64,000 bases of DNA from Phenylobacterium kunshanense (lineage in GTDB: Bacteria > Pseudomonadota > Alphaproteobacteria > Caulobacterales > Caulobacteraceae). The notes beneath the pieces are model-generated. The model saw only the letters and a list, made by a program, of their open reading frames with translations. It was not told the origin of the DNA and did not search any database. Made by a program: the position numbers and the translations under genes. How positions within the stretch are numbered: the stretch's first letter is position 1; every line of letters starts with the position of its first letter. The stretch is taken from positions 57,752 to 121,751 of the forward strand of contig NZ_QFYS01000011.1 in NCBI RefSeq assembly GCF_003254525.1, in the 5' to 3' direction. Shown here in pieces: positions 1-8,355 of this stretch.

Positions 1-586
1 TGCTGACCGGCACGGTGGGCGCGCCGCCGCTGCGCTGCTTCAGCGGGATCACCTGGCCGTCGAACGGCAGGCGATACGCCCCGGGCGACAGGAAGCGCAT
101 CCGGTCCCTGGCGAAGTCGATCTCGAGGACGGCCTCGCGCAGGACGTCGCGGCCGATCAGAAGCTGGAATTCGCGGCCGGTGGCGGCGGACAGTGCGGCC
201 AGGTCGAGGGCGGGCGCCCGCAGTCCCGGCGCATGCAGCCCGGGCACGCCGACGTCCAGCGTCACGGTGTGGGTGAGCGTCGGGCCGCCCGAGACGCCAT
301 AGGCCAGGACGGGCGCGGCCAGGGTGCGGGGCAGGTCGAGGCTCTCGGCCAGGACGCGGTCGACCGCCGTGAACTGGGCGCCGGTGTCGACCACCGCGCG
401 GACCGGCCGGCCCGACACCGTCGCGTCGATCTCCACGAGGTTGCGCCCGGGCGCCAGCGGCAGCCAGGGCGTGGCGCGGCCATTGGCGAACCGGACGTCC
501 AGGTCGCGCGGCAGGCGGTCGCGCACCAGGAACAGCGCCGCTCCGCCGGCGGCGGCCAGCAGCAGGAGCCCGCGACGGCTGGTCAC
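1..586 (-). CDS. Retropepsin-like aspartyl protease family protein (3' end outside window)
   Basis: Reads right to left from a GTG at 586 and runs off the left edge, so about 195 residues are visible. The N-terminus is a short basic stretch followed by a hydrophobic segment (about residues 6-20), which suggests a membrane anchor or uncleaved signal. The catalytic motif is V-D-T-G-A with Asp67, followed by the hydrophobic pattern of a single retropepsin lobe, and a later L-L-I-G-R-D motif near residue 144 closes that lobe. Clan AA proteases of this kind are usually membrane-anchored and act in the periplasm; the substrate is unknown. The GTG overlaps the stop of the upstream hexosaminidase gene (GTGA), so the two are probably translationally coupled. 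Confidence 0.75.
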   Translation of the reverse strand, partial: MTSRRGLLLLAAAGGAALFLVRDRLPRDLDVRFANGRATPWLPLAPGRNLVEIDATVSGRPVRAVVDTGAQFTAVDRVLAESLDLPRTLAAPVLAYGVSGGPTLTHTVTLDVGVPGLHAPGLRAPALDLAALSAATGREFQLLIGRDVLREAVLEIDFARDRMRFLSPGAYRLPFDGQVIPLKQRSGGAPTVPVS

Positions 587-1650
587 TGGGTCTGCAACTC
601 GTCCGCGCCGATGGCGAAGGCGCCGTCCAGCCAGTCCAGGATCTCGCGGGCGGCAGGATGGTCGAAGGCGCCGAACCGCGCGCGCAGGCGCTCTTTGCGC
701 TCGTCGTCCAGGCCGCCGAGACCAGTGTCCTCCAGCAGCAGGAGCGTGCGCTCGACCCCGTCGGCAAGGTCCGGGCCGAGCACGGTCTCGGCTGCCCGGC
801 GGAAGGCGGCGAGATACTGGTAGTCCGCGCCGTCGCGATAGCTCTCCACCAGGGTAAGCGCCGGGATGCGCGAGAGAACCGCCTGAGACGCCGTATTGAT
901 CCCGTGGGCCGAGATCTCCGCGCCGATCGAGGCCGGCCGCCCGGTGAAGGCGCGCAGGTGCAGATGCTGGCTCATGCGCGGTCCGTCGTTGACGGGATAG
1001 TTGTCCCACAGGAACGGCTTGCGGCGGATCTGGCCGGCGACGCGGGCGAGGTGGCCGGGCGAGAACTCGCGGGCGCAGACTTCCTCGCCGGTCCACATGA
1101 TCTCGAAGGCAGGATCGAGGGCGGCGCCCAGGTCCTCCAGGTAGTTCGGCGGGCGCTGGCCGAAGACGCGGTCCAGGACCGGATCGTCGGTGTAGTAGCT
1201 GGGGCACACGATCACCCGGCCGGCGGCGGTGCGGTCCGCGATCCAGTCCACGATCTCGGCCTGGCGGGCGGCGAGGTCGGGCAGGTCGCCCTTCATGTCG
1301 TCGAAGAACACGCCGAGGTCGGCGAGGCCCAGGCTGTCGAGTTGGGCCAGCTTTGCGGCCAGGGCGTCCTTGGCGGGTCCGTCGAAGTCGAGGAAGAGTT
1401 CGTACGGGCTCAGGCCCACGCCGAAGCGCACGCCAGCGTCCCGGCACACGCCCGCGAGGTCGGACAGGGCGGCCATGGTGGCGTCGGGATAGGGCTCGCG
1501 CCAGCGGCGGCGGAGGTGCGCGTCGGCCTTGGGCGCGTAGAGGTAGAAGCCGTATCCGGCGGGCGCGAGGGCGCGGACCATGTCGGCCCGCTCGTCCCAA
1601 CCGTAGGGCCGGCCGAAGAAGCCCTCGATGATGCCGAGTTCCGGGGTCAT
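583..1650 (-). CDS. GH84-type beta-N-acetylglucosaminidase (O-GlcNAcase-like)
   Basis: 355 residues from the ATG at 1650; frame-open sequence upstream of this has no family similarity. The family hallmarks are visible: G-I-I-E-G-F-F-G-R-P-Y near the N-terminus and the adjacent catalytic Asp pair in F-F-D-D-M-K (Asp117, Asp118), then I-M-W-T-G near residue 185 and L-W-D-N-Y-P-V-N-D downstream. GH84 enzymes hydrolyse terminal beta-linked N-acetylglucosamine by substrate-assisted catalysis. No signal peptide is seen, so it is probably cytoplasmic, perhaps in muropeptide or chitin-sugar recycling. It lies directly upstream of, and overlaps by four bases, the aspartyl protease gene. The true substrate (muropeptide, chitobiose or a glycoprotein) cannot be told from sequence. 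Confidence 0.85.
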   Translation of the reverse strand: MTPELGIIEGFFGRPYGWDERADMVRALAPAGYGFYLYAPKADAHLRRRWREPYPDATMAALSDLAGVCRDAGVRFGVGLSPYELFLDFDGPAKDALAAKLAQLDSLGLADLGVFFDDMKGDLPDLAARQAEIVDWIADRTAAGRVIVCPSYYTDDPVLDRVFGQRPPNYLEDLGAALDPAFEIMWTGEEVCAREFSPGHLARVAGQIRRKPFLWDNYPVNDGPRMSQHLHLRAFTGRPASIGAEISAHGINTASQAVLSRIPALTLVESYRDGADYQYLAAFRRAAETVLGPDLADGVERTLLLLEDTGLGGLDDERKERLRARFGAFDHPAAREILDWLDGAFAIGADELQTQ

Positions 1651-1725
1651 GCTGACTGCATAGCCGCTGGCCGTTGCGATAACAGCGTAAATTCGTAAGG
1701 TCGCGGGCCTGAATCGGAGGACCCC

Positions 1726-2877
1726 ATGAACCCCAACGCCGAGTTCGACCTGATCGTCTATGGCGCCACCGGCTACACCGGCCGACTGGTCGCCGAGCAC
1801 CTGGCGCAGCGCTACGGCGTGGGCGGGGAGGTGAAGTGGGCCATGGCCGGCCGATCCGCCGGAAAGCTGGCGGAGGTGCGCGACGAGATCGGCGCGCCGA
1901 AGGATACGCCGCTGGTAGTGGCCGACGCCTCCGACCCGGCTTCGCTGAAGGCCATGGTTGGTCGGGCCAAGGCGATCATCTCGACCGTGGGGCCCTACCA
2001 GCTCTATGGCTCCGACCTGGTGGCGGCCTGCGCGGCGGCGGGGACGGACTACCTCGACCTCTGCGGCGAGCCGAACTGGATGCGGCGGATGATCGACCAG
2101 CACGACGCGGCGGCGAAGGCCTCGGGCGCGCGCATCCTGTTCTCGTGCGGCTTTGACTCCATTCCCTTCGAGGTGGGCGTCTATTTCTGTCAGGAGACCG
2201 CGAAGGCGAAGCTGGGCGGGCCGGCCCCGCGGGTGAAGGGGCGCGTGCGCGGCATGCGCGGCGGCCTCTCCGGCGGGACGGCGGCCAGCGGGGCTGCGAC
2301 CATGGCGGCGATCCAGAAAGACCCCTCGCAGCTCGCGGTGATGATGAGCCCGTTCGGCCTGACGCCCGGCTTCGAGGGACCGGCGCAGCCGCAGGGAACG
2401 ACCGCCGAGGAGGACCCGGACGTGGGGCCGGTGGGGCCGTTCATGATGGCGGTGATCAACGTCAAGAACGTCCATCGTTCGAACCTGCTGATGGGCCATC
2501 CGTACGGTCGCGACTTCGTCTACGACGAGATGGTGATGGGCGGGCCGGCGGGCTCGGTGGGCTTCACCGACCTGGGCTCGCTGCCGGGCGGCGGCCCGAA
2601 GCCGGGCGAGGGGCCGACCAAGGAGGAGCGGGAGACCGGCTTCTTCGACGTGCTGTTCGTCGGGATCGCCGCCGATGGGCGCAAGGTGCGGGTCTCGGTG
2701 AAGGGCGACAAGGACCCGGGCTATGGCTCCACGTCCAAGATGCTGGCCGAGACGGGCATCGCCCTGGTGCGCGCGCCCGACGTGGCGGGCGGAATCTGGA
2801 CGCCCGGCGCGGCGCTGCAGGGCCGTCTGGTGGAGCGTCTGGCCCAGCACGCCGGATTCACGTTCACGGTGGAATAG
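1726..2877 (+). CDS. Saccharopine dehydrogenase-like NAD(P)-binding reductase (trans-acting enoyl reductase family)
   Basis: 383 residues, ATG preceded by a GGAGG at about 1717-1721. A Rossmann fold opens the protein with G-A-T-G-Y-T-G (residues 13-19), and a second characteristic stretch, L-C-G-E-P-N-W, follows near residue 115. This architecture is that of the saccharopine dehydrogenase superfamily branch that contains mycobacterial trans-acting enoyl reductases and plant/animal SCCPDH proteins, not lysine-pathway enzymes. A role in reducing an enoyl or keto lipid intermediate is a family-level inference. It is divergent from the hexosaminidase gene with 75 bp between starts, and ends just before a block of palindromic repeats. 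Confidence 0.75.
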   Translation: MNPNAEFDLIVYGATGYTGRLVAEHLAQRYGVGGEVKWAMAGRSAGKLAEVRDEIGAPKDTPLVVADASDPASLKAMVGRAKAIISTVGPYQLYGSDLVAACAAAGTDYLDLCGEPNWMRRMIDQHDAAAKASGARILFSCGFDSIPFEVGVYFCQETAKAKLGGPAPRVKGRVRGMRGGLSGGTAASGAATMAAIQKDPSQLAVMMSPFGLTPGFEGPAQPQGTTAEEDPDVGPVGPFMMAVINVKNVHRSNLLMGHPYGRDFVYDEMVMGGPAGSVGFTDLGSLPGGGPKPGEGPTKEERETGFFDVLFVGIAADGRKVRVSVKGDKDPGYGSTSKMLAETGIALVRAPDVAGGIWTPGAALQGRLVERLAQHAGFTFTVE

Positions 2878-2886
2878 GCCTCACCG

Positions 2887-2932
2887 CCCCTCCACCACTT
2901 CGTGGTCCCCCTCCCCCATGAATGGGGGAGGT
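2887..2932. repeat. Direct-repeat copy 1 flanking the DUF559 gene
   Basis: A 46-bp element identical in sequence and orientation to 3373-3418. It contains two back-to-back dyads: a small one around ACCACTTCGTGGT and a longer GC-rich one, CTCCCCCAT/ATGGGGGAG, at 2911-2930. A related palindrome with a different centre (CTCCCCCG/CGGGGGAG) sits at 2957-2978. The dyads could form hairpins on either strand. The element resembles REP-type intergenic repeats. Confidence 0.85.
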
Positions 2933-2966
2933 ATTTGGAGACGTTGATAGCGCGAACCTCCCCCGT

Positions 2967-3359
2967 TCACGGGGGAGGGGGACCCGAAGGGGGGAGGGGG
3001 CGGTGGGCGCGCGCTACCGCCTCCGCAACGACACCATCGGCGATGCTCTGGGTGTGGGCGATCACCTCGCTGGCGTTCAGGCGCAGAGTCTCGATCCCAA
3101 GGTTGCGGAGATAGGCGTCTCTTCGCGCGTCCTGCCCGGGTCGATCGCCAAAGCCGTGGCCGCCGCCGTCGATCTCGACGCAGAGCGACGCGGCTGCGCA
3201 GTAGAAGTCGAGCACGTAGGGACCGAGCGGGTGCTGGCGGCGGAACACCGGCTTTCCGTCGCCGCGGCCACGGAGGCAGCGCCACAGCATCACCTCGGGC
3301 AGGGACATGTTCTTCCGCAGGCGGCGGGCGCGGATAAGGACGTTTCCGTCGGCTCTCAT
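2967..3359 (-). CDS. DUF559 domain protein (VSR/PD-(D/E)xK-like endonuclease fold)
   Basis: 130 residues, the usual length for this family. The family signature is clear: F-R-R-Q-H-P-L-G-P-Y-V-L-D-F-Y-C (residues 39-54) followed by V-E-I-D-G-G-G-H (61-68), giving candidate metal-binding acids at Asp51, Glu62 and Asp64. DUF559 proteins have a very-short-patch-repair endonuclease-like fold; their biological role is not settled. The C-terminus (R-P-L-P-P-S-G-P-P-P-P) and the stop codon are encoded inside a CTCCCC-type palindrome, so the end of the gene has merged with repeat DNA. The gene sits alone between two direct repeats, which suggests a cassette acquired or maintained as a unit. Confidence 0.8.
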   Translation of the reverse strand: MRADGNVLIRARRLRKNMSLPEVMLWRCLRGRGDGKPVFRRQHPLGPYVLDFYCAAASLCVEIDGGGHGFGDRPGQDARRDAYLRNLGIETLRLNASEVIAHTQSIADGVVAEAVARAHRPLPPSGPPPP

Positions 3360-3372
3360 GGTGGGGCGCCGC

Positions 3373-3418
3373 CCCCTCCACCACTTCGTGGTCCCCCTCC
3401 CCCATGAATGGGGGAGGT
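3373..3418. repeat. Direct-repeat copy 2 flanking the DUF559 gene
   Basis: Second copy of the 46-bp element at 2887-2932, same orientation, 486 bp away. The two copies bracket the DUF559 gene exactly: copy 1 lies beyond its stop, copy 2 just upstream of its start. This copy also lies just 3' of the radC stop codon and could serve as a hairpin terminator for radC. Confidence 0.85.
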
Positions 3419-3435
3419 TTGGTGCTCAGCTGGCA

Positions 3436-4185
3436 TCACATGAGCCCCAGCGCCTTGAAGCTGGCGACGCCGTCGCGGCCGACGACGAGGTGATCGTGGA
3501 CGGCGATGCGCAGCGGGCGGGCGGCGTCGACGACCTGGCGGGTCATGTCGACGTCTGCGCTGGAGGGCGTGGGGTCGCCCGAGGGGTGGTTGTGCACCAG
3601 GATGATGGCGCTGGAGGAGAGTTCCAGCGCACGGCGAACCACCTCGCGCGGGTAGACCGGAGCGTGGTCGACGGTGCCGCGGCCGAGCACCTCGTCGGCG
3701 ATGAGCTGGTTCTTCTTGTCGAGGAAGAGCACGCGGAACTGTTCCCGCGCCTCATGGGCGAGGGCGGTCTTCGTGTAGGCGAGCAGGGCGCTCCAGGACG
3801 ATATGACCGGGCGCCTGGCCACCTGTTCGCGGGCGGTCCGCAGGGTCGCTTCGTGGAGGAGCTTGAGGTCCAGGGCGATCGCCTCGCCGACGCCCGCCAC
3901 CGTGCGCAGATCCTCGGGGGTGGCGCCGAGGACGCCGCCCAGCGAGCCGAAGCGGCCCAGGAGCTGCTTGGCGAGCGGTTTCACGTCGCCCCGCGGGACC
4001 GATCGGAAGAGGAAGAGCTCCAGCACCTCGTAGTCGGGCAGGGCGGCGAGGCCGCCGGCGGTCGCCCGCTCGCGCAGCCGCTCGCGATGGCCGGCGTAGT
4101 GGGGCTTGGGCGCGGGCGCAGACCGGCTCAGCCACAGTTCCGGCTGGGGCGAGGCATCCTCGACGGCGGCGTATCGGCGGACCAT
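3436..4185 (-). CDS. radC: RadC family JAMM/MPN+ domain protein
   Basis: 249 residues. The N-terminal half holds the helix-hairpin-helix-type region seen in RadC proteins (about residues 30-110), and the C-terminal half carries the metal motif H-N-H-P-S-G-D with His198, His200 and Asp211 placed as in JAMM metalloproteins. RadC was once linked to DNA repair; its biochemical role is unproven. The start at 4185 is the first ATG of a conserved-looking N-terminus. Thirteen bases upstream lies a perfect GTTC-N7-GTTC site (4198-4212), the alphaproteobacterial LexA box, so damage induction is likely here. Downstream is a repeat block rather than another gene, so it appears to be monocistronic. Confidence 0.88.
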   Translation of the reverse strand: MVRRYAAVEDASPQPELWLSRSAPAPKPHYAGHRERLRERATAGGLAALPDYEVLELFLFRSVPRGDVKPLAKQLLGRFGSLGGVLGATPEDLRTVAGVGEAIALDLKLLHEATLRTAREQVARRPVISSWSALLAYTKTALAHEAREQFRVLFLDKKNQLIADEVLGRGTVDHAPVYPREVVRRALELSSSAIILVHNHPSGDPTPSSADVDMTRQVVDAARPLRIAVHDHLVVGRDGVASFKALGLM

Positions 4186-4197
4186 GACGCGTCAAAT

Positions 4198-4212
4198 GTT
4201 CCGAAAATGTTC
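4198..4212. promoter_or_regulatory. LexA (SOS) box, GTTC-N7-GTTC
   Basis: GTTC at 4198-4201 and GTTC at 4209-4212 are separated by exactly seven bases. This is the published LexA operator pattern of alphaproteobacteria. Its near edge is 13 bp upstream of the radC start codon, a position where bound LexA would block transcription or elongation. Confidence 0.7.
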
Positions 4213-4307
4213 CGGTTTGGCAAGGCCGAATTCCGGACCCCCGATCGGGGGACCCGTTCTTAACCGTCGACGGCTACGCTTGAGGGGGTGATGGGAGCAC
4301 AAGGGAC

Positions 4308-4388
4308 ATGAAGGTCTCGACCCTGCTGGGGGTGGTCGCCGTGGCGGTCGTCATGGTGGCGATGATCATGGCGGCGCCGACCGCCTGA
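4308..4388 (+). CDS. Possible 26-residue single-pass membrane peptide
   Basis: ATG at 4308, preceded by AAGGGA five bases away, opens a 26-codon frame ending TGA at 4388. The peptide starts M-K-V and is otherwise an almost unbroken hydrophobic helix (V-V-A-V-A-V-V-M-V-A-M-I-M-A-A). Such a peptide could be a small membrane protein or the signal-like start of a decayed gene. It lies between the SOS box and the DUF6958 gene. Nothing but the ribosome-binding site and the composition supports it. Confidence 0.3.
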   Translation: MKVSTLLGVVAVAVVMVAMIMAAPTA

Positions 4389-4465
4389 GGCCCACGGAGT
4401 GGCTCGGCTTGGCCTCTGCGCGAATTCGTGCGCCAATTTCCCGGCGAATAGCTGGAGGCGAGGCG

Positions 4466-4756
4466 ATGGTGCGCGCCATGGTGGAGGTCGAGAACGTCAA
4501 TCACCCGGGCCACATGTCCCGGGTGGACGCGGGCAAATATGCGGCGGCGCGGGAGGCGATGCTGGCGCTGCTGCCACGAACGGCGCCCGGCATGAGCCAG
4601 AAGGAGATGATGCTGGCGATGCGTCAGGCCCTGCCGGTCACTCTCTTCCCCGGAACGACAACCAGTTGGTGGGCTAAGACCGTGCAACTCGACCTCGAGG
4701 CCAAGGGGCTGGTGGTCCGTGACGCCGGCAAGCCGCTGCGGTGGCGGCGTACCTGA
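4466..4756 (+). CDS. DUF6958 family small protein
   Basis: 96 residues from ATG 4466, chosen over an upstream in-frame ATG at 4409 because GGAGGCGAGG (4454-4463) precedes it at a good distance. The protein has the layout I associate with DUF6958: an E-N-V-N-H-P-G start, R-V-D-A-G-K-Y, a central helix pair, then W-W-A-K-T-V-Q-L-D-L-E-A-K-G-L and a basic end L-R-W-R-R. Function is unknown; the middle part looks like a compact winged-helix-like domain. It converges with the aminopeptidase gene, leaving only three bases between stops. Confidence 0.65.
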   Translation: MVRAMVEVENVNHPGHMSRVDAGKYAAAREAMLALLPRTAPGMSQKEMMLAMRQALPVTLFPGTTTSWWAKTVQLDLEAKGLVVRDAGKPLRWRRT

Positions 4757-4759
4757 GGA

Positions 4760-7700
4760 TCAGCGCGCCTCGACCGCGATGGCGTTGTCGTCGGACGCCC
4801 GGTCGATCTGCTTGTTGTAGGGATCGACCCCCGCGAACTTCGGCAGGCGGTCCACGGTGACCGTCAGCGTCTGGACGCCCGACTTCAGCGACACGGGCCT
4901 GAACGCCAGGACGTCCCTGGACGTGAAGCCCGGCTTGCCGGGTTCGGCGGTGAAGACGCCCAGGTCGAACGCCTCGCCGGCCGGGATCGCGACCGCGGTC
5001 TCGCTTCCCTGGCCGTCGGCATAGGCCTTCTTCGCCTCGACCGTCAGGGTGACGTCGTAGCGGCCGTCGCCCCGTTTCCTGGCCACGGCGGTCCGGGTCT
5101 TGAGGTCGTAGACGGTGATCCTCTCGAACAGGTCGCTGATCAGCTGTTGCGCCGCGGGATCGTTCCCGGCCTCGGCGCGCAGGGCGTCCACCAGGTCCTG
5201 GGAGCGCGGATAGGGCGCGCCCTTGAAGGCGTGCTGCTGGAGCAGCCGGCGCAGGGCGGCGTTGACCTTGGCCTCGCCCAGCCGGTCGCGGAGCAGGTAC
5301 ATGACCAGCGAGCCCTTGCGGTAGTGGATGTAGGGCTGGTTCTCCACGCGGATCAGCGGCAGTTCCTCGACGACTTCGCCGCCGCGCGAGCGGAGGTAGC
5401 GGTCCAGCTCGTACTTCAGGAACTTGCGGATGCGGTCGGCGCCGTAGGTCTTCTCCATGACGATCAGGGCCGAATACTGGGCCAGGGTCTCGGAGAGGGC
5501 GGTCGCGCCCTGCATGTCGGCCCCGATCACCTGGTGCGCCCACCACTGGTGCGCCAGCTCATGGGCGGTGACGTAGGTGACGTAGTCGATCTTGTCGGGC
5601 TTGGTGTTGTCGGCCACGAAGCCGATGCCTTCGGAGTAGGGCATGGTGTTGGCGAAGGCCTGGGCGAAGGCGGCGTAGTCTGGGAACTCCAGGATGCGCG
5701 CCTGGCGGAACTGGTAGGGGCCGAAATTGGCCTGGTAGTAGTCGAGACCCGTCTTCAGGGCGGCGATCATCCGCTCCACGTTCCAGGGGTGCTGGGGGTC
5801 GTGGTAGACCTCGAGCTCGACGCCCTTGTAGCTCTCGCGCCGGACGGCGTAGCGGGCGGACTGCACCGAGAAGAAGTGCAGCACCGGCGCCTCGGTGCGG
5901 TAGCGGACGGTCCGGCGACCCTTGTTCGTTTCGTCGGAAATCCGGTAGCCCGGCGCGACCGGGGTCTGGTCGGCGTCGGTGGTGACGCGGATGTCGGCGT
6001 TAACCCAGTCGGCGTTGGCGAGGTAGTTGCGCGCCTGGGCGGAGCGGTTTTCCAGCTTGGCGGGCCGGAGCTGGGGCGTCAGGCCGTACTTGCGCCGCTT
6101 GGCGCGTTCCTGCAGCAGGCGCGCGCGGTCCATGCCGACGATCGGGGCGAACTCGAAATTGTCGACGAAGGTCCCGTTGTCGACGATCCGGGTCATGTTG
6201 CCCGAGTTCTTGAAGCCCCACTGGCCCATGACGGTCTGGAAAGACAGGGCGGTGCGCTCGCCGGGCATCAGCGGGCGGTCGAAGGTGAAGATGCGGTAGT
6301 TGAAGCGGTCGAAGGTGCGCACACGGCTCGCGCCATTGACCGACATCTGCAGGGCCTTGGTGTCGCGGTCGAGGCGCACGTGCAACTCGCGCACGGGCGC
6401 GCCGGTGTCGTTGAGCAGGTGGTAGACCCCCTCGGTAACCAGCTTCGGCTCGCGCGGGTGCAGGTCGAGGTCGAGCTCGACGTCGGTCACCGACGGCTGC
6501 GGCAGCGACTCGTACTTCAGGAAGGCCTTCTCGTAGTCGGCCAGCCAGCGCTCACCCTCGACGCTGGTCCGGTATTCGTTGTCGATGTTGGTGTTGCGGA
6601 AGATGTGCGCGCCGAGGCCGGCGAAGGCGAGGAGCGCGACCCCAGCGATCACGCCGCCCGGGCCCACCAGGCGACGCGGCAGCCGCTTCAACCGCGGGCT
6701 GAACCGAGTCTCGGTCCCGCGCCGCCACAGCCCCCAGGCCAGCACCATCAGCAGGACGGCGAAGGCGCTCCAGTAGGCGCGGAACCAGGCCGCGTAGCCG
6801 GCGAAATCGCCCTGGCCGTTCATGTCGGACAGCGGAACCGAGGGGCGGCCGCCATATAGGTAGAGGTTGTGCTCGAAGCCGATGGTCGGCAGCACCAGGA
6901 TGGCGATCAGGTAGAGGACCATCAGGCCCCAGCCCACGAACTTGTGCGGCGAGACCGCCTGGAAGAAGACCGCCAGCACGGCGATGAGCGTGAAATCCAG
7001 AGCGTGGGGCAGGATGTACCAGAGGAGGTACTTTTCCGGCTGGGTCTGATGGAAGCCGGAGAAAAGCTGGACGGCGACGCCGGTCAGGGCGCTCACGGCC
7101 AGCATCGCCATCAGCACCAGGGCGATGGCCAGGGTCTTCGGAACAACGAAGGTCCAGTCGGGGGCCGCCGTGGCGTCGATGATCTCGTGGGTGCGCCGCT
7201 CGCGCTCACGCCAGACCAGCTCGCCAGCGTAGTAGACGGCCACGATCGGGACCAGGAAGGCGAAGCTGCCCAGCAGGGTCGTGATGACCCACCGCGTCAC
7301 GGGATACAGCGCCGCGCCGTCCGCTTCGGCGCCGAAGATCAGGCTGCCCAGGCTGTTGAAGAGGCCGAGGGCCAGGAGGACACCGAAGGCCGGGCTCTTG
7401 AACACCTGGGCCATGTCGAACCGGGTGCGGCTGGCAAGCTGCGCCCAGGCGACGGCCAGGCCCTTGCCCGGCGCGGCGAGGGGCTTCAGCCCAGGCGGCG
7501 GAACGTCCCGGCCTGCGAGGAGGGTGCGGCGGGCCCGCGTCGGTCGCGCTTCGAACCGGAAGGTCAGGCCGGCGAGCGCGAGGAAGCCGACGGCGACCGG
7601 AATCCAGATCAGCCGGTTGGTCAGCAGCGGGCCCGCGAGGTCGGGCATCCGCGTGTTGGACTCGGCGGCCGTGAAGTAGCGGGTCGAGAGCTCCCAGGCC

Positions 7701-8338
7701 GCCAGGCCGAACGGTTCGACCAGCGCGGCCAGCGGCAGGCGGCTGGGATCCTGCAGCGCCACGCTCATGACGATGTAGGCGACCAGGAAGCCCGCGACCC
7801 CCAGGTAGGTGGCCATCATCGAGCGGGTGACGGTCGCCAGGGCGAAGAAGATCGCGGAGGTGAGGAACAGGCCGGGCAAGGCCAGCCAGACGTAGGCGAA
7901 GGCGAAGTCGCCCAAGCGGTTCGGACCCATGGTCTCCGGGTCGACCCAGGGCATCAGGGAGCCGATCCAGATCGCCGCGGGGACGAAGAGGAAGCACAGC
8001 GCGCAGGCCGCGAAGGCGCCCGAGAACCGGCCGAACAGGTAGTCGAACTTGCGCACGGCAGTGGAGCGGATGATCGGGCCGAAGCCCGTCTCCTCGTCGC
8101 GCACGATCACGTTCGCCACGAACGCCGTGGAGACGAACATGAAGAAGACCGTCATCACCATGACGATCTCGCCGATCGCCTTGGGCGAGTTCTTGTGGAC
8201 GTTGCCGCCCGAGCCGATCTGGATGCGGTCGATGCCGACGGCGCCGAACACCAGGGCGAAGAACATCAGGCCGGCGATCCAGAAGACCGGCTGGCGGAGC
8301 TGATAACGCAGCTCGAAGGCCGCGATCCTGCCGAACAT
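4760..8338 (-). CDS. ABC transporter permease fused to M1-family zinc aminopeptidase
   Basis: 1192 residues. The N-terminal half is a polytopic membrane domain: a first helix at about residues 20-36, further helices to about 250, then a second permease block from about 310 to 590. The rest is periplasmic or outward-facing and holds an M1 peptidase: the zinc motif H-E-L-A-H at residues 926-930 with Glu950 (S-E-T-L-A-Q) as third ligand, and the aromatic start of the peptidase beta-domain around residue 640. The fusion is known in Caulobacter- and Bacteroidetes-type genomes, but its substrate is not. The ATPase gene lies 17 bp upstream in the same direction, and together they form an ABC-2-type unit that may couple peptide cleavage to transport. 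Confidence 0.88.
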   Translation of the reverse strand: MFGRIAAFELRYQLRQPVFWIAGLMFFALVFGAVGIDRIQIGSGGNVHKNSPKAIGEIVMVMTVFFMFVSTAFVANVIVRDEETGFGPIIRSTAVRKFDYLFGRFSGAFAACALCFLFVPAAIWIGSLMPWVDPETMGPNRLGDFAFAYVWLALPGLFLTSAIFFALATVTRSMMATYLGVAGFLVAYIVMSVALQDPSRLPLAALVEPFGLAAWELSTRYFTAAESNTRMPDLAGPLLTNRLIWIPVAVGFLALAGLTFRFEARPTRARRTLLAGRDVPPPGLKPLAAPGKGLAVAWAQLASRTRFDMAQVFKSPAFGVLLALGLFNSLGSLIFGAEADGAALYPVTRWVITTLLGSFAFLVPIVAVYYAGELVWRERERRTHEIIDATAAPDWTFVVPKTLAIALVLMAMLAVSALTGVAVQLFSGFHQTQPEKYLLWYILPHALDFTLIAVLAVFFQAVSPHKFVGWGLMVLYLIAILVLPTIGFEHNLYLYGGRPSVPLSDMNGQGDFAGYAAWFRAYWSAFAVLLMVLAWGLWRRGTETRFSPRLKRLPRRLVGPGGVIAGVALLAFAGLGAHIFRNTNIDNEYRTSVEGERWLADYEKAFLKYESLPQPSVTDVELDLDLHPREPKLVTEGVYHLLNDTGAPVRELHVRLDRDTKALQMSVNGASRVRTFDRFNYRIFTFDRPLMPGERTALSFQTVMGQWGFKNSGNMTRIVDNGTFVDNFEFAPIVGMDRARLLQERAKRRKYGLTPQLRPAKLENRSAQARNYLANADWVNADIRVTTDADQTPVAPGYRISDETNKGRRTVRYRTEAPVLHFFSVQSARYAVRRESYKGVELEVYHDPQHPWNVERMIAALKTGLDYYQANFGPYQFRQARILEFPDYAAFAQAFANTMPYSEGIGFVADNTKPDKIDYVTYVTAHELAHQWWAHQVIGADMQGATALSETLAQYSALIVMEKTYGADRIRKFLKYELDRYLRSRGGEVVEELPLIRVENQPYIHYRKGSLVMYLLRDRLGEAKVNAALRRLLQQHAFKGAPYPRSQDLVDALRAEAGNDPAAQQLISDLFERITVYDLKTRTAVARKRGDGRYDVTLTVEAKKAYADGQGSETAVAIPAGEAFDLGVFTAEPGKPGFTSRDVLAFRPVSLKSGVQTLTVTVDRLPKFAGVDPYNKQIDRASDDNAIAVEAR

Positions 8339-8355
8339 GCGGGGCGTCCCTTCGC

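Noticed and set aside
1651..2850. Minus-strand open frame continuing upstream of the GH84 start
   Set aside because: It overlaps the well-supported reductase gene on the other strand and has no family features; it is a high-GC shadow frame.
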